From the NCBI GenBank assembly GCA_023419535.1, contig JAEZXX010000071.1, positions 1-20,467 of the forward strand: a stretch of DNA of 20,467 bases. Direction: 5' to 3'. The notes under the pieces are model-generated. The model saw only the letters and a program-made list of their open reading frames with translations. It was not told the origin of the DNA and did no database searches. The position numbers and the translations under genes were made by a program. Below, in pieces: positions 7,871 to 15,718 of the stretch (positions are counted from its first letter, which is position 1; each line of letters opens with the position of its first letter). Source of the DNA: Pseudomonadota bacterium. Its GTDB lineage: Bacteria > Pseudomonadota > Alphaproteobacteria > Rhizobiales > Rhizobiaceae.

Positions 7871-9058
7871 ATGCACTGCCTCTTCATCTCTTCCCTTCTT
7901 CCCGAGCCGGAGCCCCGCACGGGCTTCGAGATCGCCAACGCGGCGATCGTGCGGGCCTACGAGGATGCGGGCGTGCGGCTGACCAAGGTCGGCTTCCGGC
8001 GACCGGGCGCGCCGGCGCCGCGCGAGGGCGAGATCCTGCTCGGCGATCTCGTCATCGAGAACGCCGGGGCGGGCACGGCACGAAAGGCGGGATGGGTCCT
8101 CAGGGCTCTGCGCCTCGGGCTGCCCGTGTCCGGCGCCAAGCTTCGGGTGCTCTCCCATGACCGGCTCCTGCAGCGCCTCGCCGAGGCCGGGCGTTTCGAC
8201 GGGGTGATCCTCAATTCGGTGCAGATGCCGGCGGCCTATCCCGTCCTTTTGCGCACGGCGCCTGCGGTCTTCGTCGCCCACAATGTCGAGGCGATCTCCG
8301 CGCGCGAAAACGCCGGGCGCGCCGAGGGCCGGCTTCAGCGCCTTCTCTTCGAGCGCGAGGCGCGGCTCGTCGGCCGCGTCGAGACCGAACTCTGCCGCAC
8401 GGCCTGCGCGGTCCACACGCTGACGCGCGAGGACGCCGAGACGCTCGGGCTCGGGGCAAGCGAACGCGCGCTGCCGCTGCCTTTGTCCCTCGGCCGGCCG
8501 CCGCGGGTGGACGATGGTCGGCGCGATCACGATGTCGGGCTGATCGGCACCTGGAGCTGGGCGCCCAACCGGGCCGGGCTCGACTGGTTTCTGGACGAGG
8601 TCGTCCCGCGCCTGCCGGCGGACCTGTCCGTCGCCATCGCCGGTCAGATCGACGGGCGAGCCCCGACCGTACCCGCCAACGTTCGCTTTCTCGGCCGCGT
8701 GCCGGACGCGCAAGGCTTCGTCCATGCCGCGCGCATCCTGGCGCTGCCGACGATCGCCGGGACGGGCGTCCAGCTGAAGACGCTGGAGATGCTGGAGGAG
8801 GGGCTGCCGGCGGTCGCCACGGGCCGCGCGCTGCGCGGCATCGACGGCGAGCGGCCGGCGCATCTGACCGTGACGGACGATCCGCAGGCTTTCGCCGAGG
8901 CGTTGATCGCTGGCGTCGAGGCCGACCGGGCAGGGCGCTCGATGCGCGGCGGCGGCGCCGACTTCGCGGCCCGGCGGCGGCAGGAGGCACGCGAAGCGGC
9001 TTCGCGCGGCGCGGCTCTCCTCGAGAGGGCGGCTGCGACCTGGGAGCGGGACCGTTGA
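7871..9058 (+). CDS. Glycosyltransferase family 4 (GT-B fold)
   Basis: A 395-residue GT-B enzyme. The N-terminal acceptor domain opens with MHCLFISSLLPEPEPRTGFE and contains FVAHNVEAISARE at 134-146. The C-terminal donor domain starts at about 220 with VGLIGTWSWAPNRAGLDWFL (222-241), a pattern common in GT4 enzymes of exopolysaccharide clusters, and carries the nucleotide-sugar segment IAGTGVQLKTLEMLEEGLPA at 295-314; Glu306 or nearby is the likely E of the EX7E motif. The last 50 residues are Ala/Arg-rich. The ATG at 7871 has only a weak ribosome site. Its stop overlaps the start of the DUF6492 gene by 4 nt, so the two probably act together in repeat-unit assembly at the cytoplasmic membrane. 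Donor sugar unknown. Confidence 0.9.
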   Translation: MHCLFISSLLPEPEPRTGFEIANAAIVRAYEDAGVRLTKVGFRRPGAPAPREGEILLGDLVIENAGAGTARKAGWVLRALRLGLPVSGAKLRVLSHDRLLQRLAEAGRFDGVILNSVQMPAAYPVLLRTAPAVFVAHNVEAISARENAGRAEGRLQRLLFEREARLVGRVETELCRTACAVHTLTREDAETLGLGASERALPLPLSLGRPPRVDDGRRDHDVGLIGTWSWAPNRAGLDWFLDEVVPRLPADLSVAIAGQIDGRAPTVPANVRFLGRVPDAQGFVHAARILALPTIAGTGVQLKTLEMLEEGLPAVATGRALRGIDGERPAHLTVTDDPQAFAEALIAGVEADRAGRSMRGGGADFAARRRQEAREAASRGAALLERAAATWERDR

Positions 9059-9936
9059 GCGGCGGGACGGTCGCGCTCGTGACCTCGACCTATCGCGGCG
9101 ATCTCGAACGCTGCCGGCTCCTGTGCGATTCGATCGACGCGCGCGTATCCAACCACAGCGCGCACTACCTCCTGGTCGAGGAGCGGGACCGCGCGGTCTT
9201 CGCGCCGCTGGCCGGACCGAGGCGCCACGTCATCGGCGAGCGCGATCTCCTCCCCGGATGGCTGCGTCCCGTTCCCGATCCGCTCCGGCCCTCCAAGCGC
9301 TACTGGCTGCACCCGTTCGGGCTGCCCCTGCGCGGCTGGCACGCCCAGCAGCTCCGCCGCCTCGCCTTCGCGGGGCGGATGGCCGAGGCGGCGATGATCT
9401 CCTGCGATTCGGACGTCGTCTTTCTGCGCGCCTTCGACGCGTCGTCGGTCTTCGAGGGGCCGCGTCTGCGCTTCTACCGCGTTCCGGATGGGCTCGACAG
9501 GGTCGACGCAGGCATGAGCCGGGAGCACCGAGCCTGGTCGCGCCGGGCGGGCCGGCTGCTCGGCCTCGACCGGTCCGAGACGCGCACGGGCTACATCACC
9601 ACCCTCGTTCCCTGGCGCGCCGACACCGTGCGGGACATGCTGGAGCGGATCGAGGCGGTGACGAAGCGCCCTGCCATGAGCCGGCTCGCGGCCTCGCGCG
9701 CGCTGTCCGAGTGCACGATCTACGGTCGCTTCGTCGACGAGGCCGAAGGCCGCCCGGACCGGCACGCCCCGACGGCACGGCCGCTGGCCCATGTGCGCTG
9801 GGCGGGAGAGGCGCTGGGGGAGCGCGACATCGCCGCGCTCCTCGCCGGGATGGGCGCGGACGAGGTCGCCGTCTGCATCCAGTCCTTCATCGGCACGGAC
9901 ACGGCGCTCATCCGGCGGGCCGCCGGGCTGGGCTGA
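9055..9936 (+). CDS. DUF6492 family glycosyltransferase-like protein
   Basis: A 293-residue protein matching the DUF6492 pattern, a poorly characterised group related to GT-A glycosyltransferases. Seen: VALVTSTYRGDLERCRLLCDS at the start of the fold (split here as VALVTSTYRGD at 6-15 and LERCRLLCDS), GWHAQQLRRLAFA at 94-106, and CDSDVVFLRAFD at 117-128, where DSD (118-120) is the probable DXD metal-binding triad. No membrane segment is present. The start is a TTG at 9055 forming TTGA with the stop of the GT4 gene; an in-frame GTG eight codons later would cut into the first beta strand. Coupling to the GT4 enzyme suggests it transfers a sugar in the same pathway, but activity is inferred. Its 3' end overlaps the convergent flippase gene by 29 bp. 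Confidence 0.8.
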   Translation: MSGGTVALVTSTYRGDLERCRLLCDSIDARVSNHSAHYLLVEERDRAVFAPLAGPRRHVIGERDLLPGWLRPVPDPLRPSKRYWLHPFGLPLRGWHAQQLRRLAFAGRMAEAAMISCDSDVVFLRAFDASSVFEGPRLRFYRVPDGLDRVDAGMSREHRAWSRRAGRLLGLDRSETRTGYITTLVPWRADTVRDMLERIEAVTKRPAMSRLAASRALSECTIYGRFVDEAEGRPDRHAPTARPLAHVRWAGEALGERDIAALLAGMGADEVAVCIQSFIGTDTALIRRAAGLG

Positions 9937-11209
9937 GCCCCCGGCCGCGTCCGTCCGTCCAGTCGTAGGCGGTGTAGCTCGCCGCGGCCGAGACCAGCCA
10001 GAGCGTCGCGAACACCCCGTTCAGGCCGAGGATCCAGTTCGTGCCCTCCGCGCCCGCCGACAGGAGGACGCTCACCAGCCCTGCCTTGATGACGGCGAGG
10101 AGGACGAGGATCAGGACGCGCACGCCCGTCTTGCCGCGCGCGTACAGGAGTTCGCTCTGATACTCGACGAGATTTCGGAAGGCCGGGACGAGAAGCGCCA
10201 GGAGGACGAAGGGCGCGGCGTCCGCGACGTTGTCGCCGAGCGCTCGGGGAAAGACGTGGAGCACGAGGCCCATCGCCGCGATGGCACCGATGGAGACCAG
10301 TGCGATCAGCGCCTCGATCGTCCAGCGCTTGGCCCAGGAGGCGAGCCAGTCGGCCGAGACCATCAGGCGCTGGACGATCAGCGTGTTGGCCGAGCGCACC
10401 GGCAGGGCGGTCAGGTCGATCAGCCGCATCAGGATGGCGTAGATGCCGGCCGTGTACGGACCGCCGAGGGCCAGGACTAGGAGCTTGTCGAGCTCGGACT
10501 GGACGTAGAAGGCGATCTCCGCGGCGGCGACCGCCGCCGCGTCGCGCGAGCGTGCTAGATACAGGCGCGGCGCCCACCGAAGCCGGGTCCGCGGGTAGAA
10601 CAGGACGACGGCTGCCAGAGCGGCCAGCGCGTTGGCCCCGAGATAGACGAAGGACCAGGTGAGGAGCGAGCCGTCGGCGGAAAGCGCGAAGGCGAAGGCT
10701 GCCAGCGCGCGGATGCACGAGCCCATGATCACGACGAGGGCGCCGCGTCCGAAGCGGCGCAGGCCGTTGTTGGCGATGCAGACGATCTCGAGCGTGCGCC
10801 AGAACAGGACCTCGGCGCAGACGATCGCGGCGAAGGCCGCCGCCGCCATCTCGCCGGAAAAGAGCGCCAGATAGAAGCCGAGCGCGACGGCGGCGACGAG
10901 CGGCAGCGAGGCGAGCGTCGCGGCGATGAGCCCCGCGGTGTAGACGCCGAGAAGGCTCGGCTTGCCCGTCGCGATCCGGTACAGCGGCGAGGTGAAGCCG
11001 AGCCCTGCGATCCGCGACAGCACGATGCCGACGGCCGCGGCCGTCGCGAACAGGCCGAAGGCGTCGACGGTCAGCGAATTGGCGATGCTGACGAAGTAGA
11101 GGAGCGACAGGACGAGGCGACCGGCCGAACCGCCGAGCAGTTTGGCGTAGCTGCCGGCGGACCGTAGACCGGCCTTAAGCCCTTGCTGCCAGACTTCTCC
11201 AACGCTCAT
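9908..11209 (-). CDS. Wzx-like polysaccharide flippase (MOP superfamily)
   Basis: A 433-residue polytopic membrane protein with about twelve hydrophobic segments, in the style of Wzx/PST transporters that move undecaprenyl-linked repeat units across the inner membrane. The N-terminal region (ANSLTVDAFGLFATAAAVG, then GLGFTSPLYRIATG) and ELDKLLVLALGGPYTAGIYA in the middle, with its acidic/basic pair in a membrane helix, are typical of the family. The start at 11209 is chosen because GGAG lies nine bases upstream; the frame is open for 20 further codons but these have no family character. Its ATG lies on the CATG that could also start the divergent GH10 gene, so its promoter must sit inside the 5' part of that gene. 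The 3' end overlaps the convergent DUF6492 gene. Confidence 0.88.
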   Translation of the reverse strand: MSVGEVWQQGLKAGLRSAGSYAKLLGGSAGRLVLSLLYFVSIANSLTVDAFGLFATAAAVGIVLSRIAGLGFTSPLYRIATGKPSLLGVYTAGLIAATLASLPLVAAVALGFYLALFSGEMAAAAFAAIVCAEVLFWRTLEIVCIANNGLRRFGRGALVVIMGSCIRALAAFAFALSADGSLLTWSFVYLGANALAALAAVVLFYPRTRLRWAPRLYLARSRDAAAVAAAEIAFYVQSELDKLLVLALGGPYTAGIYAILMRLIDLTALPVRSANTLIVQRLMVSADWLASWAKRWTIEALIALVSIGAIAAMGLVLHVFPRALGDNVADAAPFVLLALLVPAFRNLVEYQSELLYARGKTGVRVLILVLLAVIKAGLVSVLLSAGAEGTNWILGLNGVFATLWLVSAAASYTAYDWTDGRGRGLSPARRPAG

Positions 11210-11237
11210 GTCCCGACGCTCCAAGACGGACCCGCAG

Positions 11238-12344
11238 ATGAATCGGACGTATCCACCGCTTCCTCTCACGGCGCGCGACGATAGTCAGCCGCGCTTAACG
11301 CGCCGTTCTTTCCTCGGCGCAGGGGCGGCGGCCGGTCTGGCGCTTGCCGCCCCTCCCGCTTTCGCCCGAGCCGCCGTGCCCTTCGGCGGGGCCATCCAGC
11401 ACGAGCATTTCGACGATGCGGCCTATCGGCAGGCCTTCCTCGACCATTGCGACATCGTCATGCCGATGAACGAGCTGAAGTTCGGGCTCGTGCAGTGGGA
11501 GCGCGGGGTCTTCGACTTCTCGCGCGCCGACCGCCTCGTCGACTTCGCGCGCGACAACGGCAAGACCTCGCGCGGTCACGCCTTCGTCTGGTGGTCCACC
11601 AACCCGCCCTGGCTCGACGCGCTCGCCGACGCGCGCGAGGCGGAAGCCGTGCTGATCGAGCACATCGAACGCACGGCCGATCATTTTCGTGGCCGGCTGA
11701 CGGACTGGGACGTCGTCAACGAGGTGATCGCCAACGAGCCGCGCGGCCACGAGGGCGGTCCCTTGCGCGACACGGTCTGGCGACGGCTGCTCGGCGCCCG
11801 GCACATCCCGCTCGCCTTCGAGGCCCTGGCGCGGACCGACCCGTCTGCCGGCTGCGTCATCAACGACTACGACCTCGAATTTACCGGGGAGCGCTACGAA
11901 GCGCGCCGCCGGGTGATGCTCGACGTCGTCCGCCAGCTGCAGGATGCGGGCCTTCGGGTCGATGCCGTCGGCCTTCAGGCGCATCTCTACGCCCATTACC
12001 AGATCGACGTGGAGGGCCTCGCCCGCTTCAAGGAGGAGCTGGGACGGCTCGGCGTCGACGTGATCGTCACCGAGCTCGACGTGATCCAGTACGGAATCGA
12101 CGGCGGGCCGGAGGAACAGGACGAGGCGGCGGGGCGCGTCGTCTCCGACCTGATGGACGCGGTCCTGCCCGGCCGGCCGCCCCGCGCCGTTGTCGCCTGG
12201 GGACTGACGGACCGCTACACGTGGGTCGACGACGTGATGCCGCGCGAGGACGGCACGCCCTCGCGTCCGCATCCCCTGGACGCCCAGATGCGCGAGAAGC
12301 CCTGGTTCGGCGAGCTGCGGCGGCGCCTGTCGCAGGGCGCCTGA
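11238..12344 (+). CDS. Tat-exported GH10 endo-1,4-beta-xylanase-like hydrolase
   Basis: A glycoside hydrolase family 10 protein of 368 residues. The N-terminus has a twin-arginine signal, LTRRSFLGAGAAAGLALAAP with RR at 22-23 and a cleavage region near AFARA, so it is predicted to be exported folded. GH10 signatures: RGHAFVWW (112-119), DWDVVNEV with acid/base Glu162, IVTELDV with nucleophile Glu279, and AWGLTDRYTW (320-329). A second ATG at 11208 would add ten residues; 11238 is preferred because it puts the RR near the N-terminus, but the ribosome site is weak for both. Family members cut beta-1,4-xylan, some other beta-glycans. In this context it may trim or release the polymer made by the cluster, as ExoK/ExsH do for succinoglycan (those are other families); plant xylan is the alternative substrate. 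Confidence 0.9.
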   Translation: MNRTYPPLPLTARDDSQPRLTRRSFLGAGAAAGLALAAPPAFARAAVPFGGAIQHEHFDDAAYRQAFLDHCDIVMPMNELKFGLVQWERGVFDFSRADRLVDFARDNGKTSRGHAFVWWSTNPPWLDALADAREAEAVLIEHIERTADHFRGRLTDWDVVNEVIANEPRGHEGGPLRDTVWRRLLGARHIPLAFEALARTDPSAGCVINDYDLEFTGERYEARRRVMLDVVRQLQDAGLRVDAVGLQAHLYAHYQIDVEGLARFKEELGRLGVDVIVTELDVIQYGIDGGPEEQDEAAGRVVSDLMDAVLPGRPPRAVVAWGLTDRYTWVDDVMPREDGTPSRPHPLDAQMREKPWFGELRRRLSQGA

Positions 12345-12472
12345 CGCTCGACCGCAGGCCGCCGCGTCCTGTAAGACGGTCCGATCCGCGCGGCTTAACG
12401 GTTTCTTTCCCATGATGGCGGAAAGTCTCCGGTACCCTTTGCGGACAATCGATCGAAGCGGGACCCGCGCGC

Positions 12473-14569
12473 ATGTTCACCAGCCAGCAGCATCCCGACC
12501 AGCCGGCACGGCGTGCCGCGCCGGCCGAGGCGGGCGCGCCCATCCTCGATCCGTTCTTCGTCGTCTGGCGGATCTGGCGCGCCAAATGGTGGATCCTGAT
12601 CCTGGCGATCCTGGGCGCCGCGATCGGCGTCTTCATCGCCCTGCAGGTCCCGCGCACCTACGACGCCTCGACCGATCTCATCCTCGACCCGCGGGGCGTG
12701 AACCTCGTGCAGAACGAGGTGACGCAGACCCCGCTCGGCCTCGCGTCCGACGCCGCGCTGGCGCTCATCCAGAGCCAGATCGCCGTCATCACCTCCTCCT
12801 CGGTCCTCGGCCGCGTGGTGGACGAGGCGGGGCTGACGCAGGACCCCGAGTTCAACGGAACCGCCGAGGGGCCGTTCGACCGCTTCATCCCCTCGATCGC
12901 GTTCCTCGGCTCGCAGGACGGCGCCCCGGTCACGGCGGAGGGCCGCAGGCTCTTCACGCTGAACAATCTGCGGCGCCACGTGACGGCGAGTCGCAACGCC
13001 AACAGCTTCGTCATCACCGTCTCCGTGCGCAGCCGCGACCCGGCCAAGGCGGCCGATCTCGCCAACCGGATCGCCGAGACCTTCGTGGAGGAGCAGGTCC
13101 GCGCCCAGGCCGAGACGGCGCGCAACGCGACGGCCCTCGTCTCCACGCGTCTCGTCGAGCTGCGCCAGCGCGTCGGGGACGCGGAGGAGGCGGTCGAGCG
13201 ATACCGCGCCGAGAACCGCCTGCTCGGCGTCGGCGGCCGGCTGATCGACGACGAGTTCATCCTGCGCATCAACGAGCAGCTCGCGAACGTGCGCGCCGAG
13301 ATCACCGGCCTGAACGTGCGCGCGCAGTCCATGCGCGAGACGAGCGTCGAGGACGTGGTGCAGGGCACGTTCCCCGAGGAGCTGTCCTCGCCGTCCCTGG
13401 TCAGGCTGCGCCAGAGCTTCGCGGAGGCCGAGCAGGAGAACGCGGTCCTCGCCTCGCGCCTCGGTCCGCGCCATCCCCAGCGCATCGCCAGCGAACAGAG
13501 CCTCACCTCGGCCCGGCAGGCGATCGCGGGCGAGCTGCAGAGGATCGTCTCGGCCGCGCAGACCGAACTGGCGCGGGCCCAGGAGACCGAGCGCGACCTG
13601 ACGACGCAGATCGAGAGCCTGCGCGGCCAGCAGTTCGAGACCAGCGAATCCTTCGTCGCGCTGCGCGAGCTGGAACGCGAGGTCGAGGCCTCGCGCGCCG
13701 TCTACGAGGCCTATCTCCTGCGCTCGCGCGAGCTCGGCGAACAGGAGAGCCTGAACACGCTGAACGTGCGCACCATCTCGGAGGCGACGCCGCCGCTGCA
13801 GCCGAGCTCCTCCTCGCGCAAGCTGATCGTGGCGGCCGGCGGCATCCTCGGCCTCGGCCTCGGGATCGGCCTGGCCTTCCTGTCGGCGATCTCGCAGCTC
13901 CTGCGGGCCCGGGCCGTCCAGCCCGCCTTCGCGGCCGCGCCGGCCGGAGCGGCGCAAGGCACCCCGTACCCCGACGGCTTCGAGCGTTCCGCCAGGACGT
14001 CGGCGCCCCCGACGGCCGAACCGGCCGCGCGCCGCCCTGCGCCGCCGAGCCTGCCGGAGCGTTCCCTCGACAACCCCTTGCGGGCCCGCGCCGCCGACCG
14101 GGCGGCGAGATCCGAGGCGCTGGACCCGGACCCGCAGGCCGAAGGGCCCTCCGTCGTCTCGCCCGCCCCCGCGCCGCTGCCTGAGCGGACCGACGCGCGT
14201 CCGGTCGGCGGAGAGGAGACGGCGGCATCGGCTCATGAACCATCCCCTCGTGCCGTCGACGAAGAGGTCGGAGACGACGAGCCCGTGGCCGCGGCGCCCG
14301 ATGCCTCGTCGAGCGCCGTGGCGCCCGAAGAGCCCGTTCATCGCACGAGGGATGCCGCGCCCGAGGCCGAGGCCGCCGAGACCGCCGCCGAGAAGCGTGA
14401 AAAGCTCCGGCGCCGCATCCGGCAGATCGGAGAGCGCCGCGACGTCGCCTCCGCCCCCCTCGACGAGGCGCATGTCTCGCAGGCGATCCGCCGTCTGACC
14501 CGTGGCGACCGCCGGACCATTGCGGAGATGCGGCGACGCCGCGACGCGGAGACCGGCGAGGGTCGCTGA
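12473..14569 (+). CDS. Wzz/GumC-type chain-length protein, no kinase domain, long disordered tail
   Basis: A 698-residue polysaccharide co-polymerase. A Wzz domain starts at about residue 25; the first membrane helix is at about 39-58 (WWILILAILGAAIGVFIAL). The periplasmic part (60-445) has long coiled-coil helices, for instance 205-290 and 310-425, with LGPRHPQ at 330-336 and a GNVR-like end, followed by PPLQPSSSSRK. The second helix is at about 450-475. In ExoP/Wzc proteins a tyrosine kinase with Walker motifs would follow; here it is replaced by about 220 residues rich in Ala, Pro, Glu and Arg, ending in a basic stretch with EKREKLRRRIRQIGERR and a helical end. It should control polymer length with the Wzy-type protein. 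Transcribed in the same direction as the GH10 gene, 128 nt downstream of it. Confidence 0.9.
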   Translation: MFTSQQHPDQPARRAAPAEAGAPILDPFFVVWRIWRAKWWILILAILGAAIGVFIALQVPRTYDASTDLILDPRGVNLVQNEVTQTPLGLASDAALALIQSQIAVITSSSVLGRVVDEAGLTQDPEFNGTAEGPFDRFIPSIAFLGSQDGAPVTAEGRRLFTLNNLRRHVTASRNANSFVITVSVRSRDPAKAADLANRIAETFVEEQVRAQAETARNATALVSTRLVELRQRVGDAEEAVERYRAENRLLGVGGRLIDDEFILRINEQLANVRAEITGLNVRAQSMRETSVEDVVQGTFPEELSSPSLVRLRQSFAEAEQENAVLASRLGPRHPQRIASEQSLTSARQAIAGELQRIVSAAQTELARAQETERDLTTQIESLRGQQFETSESFVALRELEREVEASRAVYEAYLLRSRELGEQESLNTLNVRTISEATPPLQPSSSSRKLIVAAGGILGLGLGIGLAFLSAISQLLRARAVQPAFAAAPAGAAQGTPYPDGFERSARTSAPPTAEPAARRPAPPSLPERSLDNPLRARAADRAARSEALDPDPQAEGPSVVSPAPAPLPERTDARPVGGEETAASAHEPSPRAVDEEVGDDEPVAAAPDASSSAVAPEEPVHRTRDAAPEAEAAETAAEKREKLRRRIRQIGERRDVASAPLDEAHVSQAIRRLTRGDRRTIAEMRRRRDAETGEGR

Positions 14570-14602
14570 AGCAGGCCCTTCAGCCCTGACGAACACGGTC
14601 GC

Positions 14603-14626
14603 CGGCCGCCCGCTTTCGCGCGGCCG
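14603..14626 (+). terminator. GC-rich hairpin after the Wzz-like gene
   Basis: CGGCCGC at 14603-14609 pairs with GCGGCCG at 14620-14626 around a 10-nt loop. It sits 34 nt after the stop of the Wzz-like gene and 43 nt before the hydrolase start. There is no T run after it, so it may slow or end transcription only with help, or be a chance GC-rich palindrome. Confidence 0.3.
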
Positions 14627-14668
14627 CCCGATGCTCTAATCGGAAGGTGTCCTTCCACGGAGCCGTCC

Positions 14669-15718
14669 ATGGCTGCCAGCACGCCCGACTTCGTCGAGAT
14701 CGACGGCAATCCGCGACCGAAGGGTCTGACGGGCGGCTGGCTGACGCTGCGCGACGGCAAGCGCCTTCGCTACGCGCTCGCCCGGCCCGAACGGACCGCG
14801 CGGGGCACGGTCCTGCTCCTGGCCGGGCGCAACGAGACCATCGAGAAGTATTTCGAGACGATCGGCGACCTGACGGCACGCGGCTTCGGCGTCGCGATCT
14901 TCGACTGGCGCGGGCAGGGCGGCTCGGACCGCCAGATCCGCAACGTCTCGCGCGGCTACATCGACCGGATGGAGACCTACGTCTCCGATCTCGAGACCTT
15001 CGTCGAGTCCGTCCTCGAACGCGACTGCCGGCCGCCCTACGTGATCCTGGCCCATTCCATGGGCGGGCTCGTCGCCCTTGCGGCCGTGCCGCGGCTGGTG
15101 CGGCGTTTCGAGCGCATGGTCCTCTCCGCCCCGCTCGTCGCCGTCGGGCAGGGCGCCCCCGGACGCGGGGCGACGGCCCTTCTCGCCCGGACCATGCGCT
15201 GGACCGGATTCGGCCGCGTCCCGCTCCGGCGGATCGAACGCAGCGGCGGGGGAGCCCCCGCCTACAACAGGCTGACCAGCGATCCGGCCCGCGCCGATCG
15301 CAACCGCCGCCTCGTGGAGGCCGCGCCCCATCTCTTCGTGAGGAACCTGACGGCGCGCTGGCTCGACGTCTGCTTCGGCGAGATGCGCCGCCTCGACGAT
15401 TCGGATGTCGTCGCCACGCTTCACCTGCCGACGCTCTTCGTGACCGCGGGCGACGACAGGGTCGTCAGTTCGGCCCGCGCCGAGCGGCTGGCCTGGCGCA
15501 TGCGCTCGGGCCATTTCCTCACCATCCCCGGCGCCCGGCACGAGCTTCTCCAGGAGCGCGACGCGTTTCGCGAGCAGCTTCTGGCGGCCTTCGAGGGCTT
15601 CGTCTCGTCCGTGATGCCGGTCGCCCCGGCGGCCGGCAGCGAGGAGGCCGTGCTGCGCGAACTGGAGGCGCTGAAGGACAGCGTGGCCGAGGACGGGACC
15701 GCCGCCCTCAGCCGTTGA
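14669..15718 (+). CDS. Alpha/beta hydrolase (serine aminopeptidase S33 / lysophospholipase-like)
   Basis: A 349-residue alpha/beta hydrolase of the Hydrolase_4 / monoacylglycerol-lipase-like group, often called lysophospholipase L2 (PldB-like) in alphaproteobacteria. The nucleophile elbow is AHSMGG at 128-133 with Ser130; the acid is Asp262 or Asp263 in VTAGDDRVV, and the histidine is His291 in PGARHEL. FDWRGQGGSD at 78-87 is the usual segment after strand 4, and LLLAGRNETIEKY near 49-61 follows the oxyanion strand. No signal peptide is seen, so it is likely cytoplasmic. The ATG at 14669 has ACGGAG six to eight bases upstream. It ends convergently with hisN, the two coding regions overlapping by 11 bp. 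The true substrate (lipid, ester or other) is unknown. Confidence 0.88.
   Translation: MAASTPDFVEIDGNPRPKGLTGGWLTLRDGKRLRYALARPERTARGTVLLLAGRNETIEKYFETIGDLTARGFGVAIFDWRGQGGSDRQIRNVSRGYIDRMETYVSDLETFVESVLERDCRPPYVILAHSMGGLVALAAVPRLVRRFERMVLSAPLVAVGQGAPGRGATALLARTMRWTGFGRVPLRRIERSGGGAPAYNRLTSDPARADRNRRLVEAAPHLFVRNLTARWLDVCFGEMRRLDDSDVVATLHLPTLFVTAGDDRVVSSARAERLAWRMRSGHFLTIPGARHELLQERDAFREQLLAAFEGFVSSVMPVAPAAGSEEAVLRELEALKDSVAEDGTAALSR

Noticed and set aside
12395..14596. Minus-strand open frame of 733 codons opposite the Wzz-like gene
   Set aside because: Long antisense frames are common at this GC content. The translation is Gly/Arg/Leu-rich, shows no family motif, and the plus-strand gene has clear domain structure.
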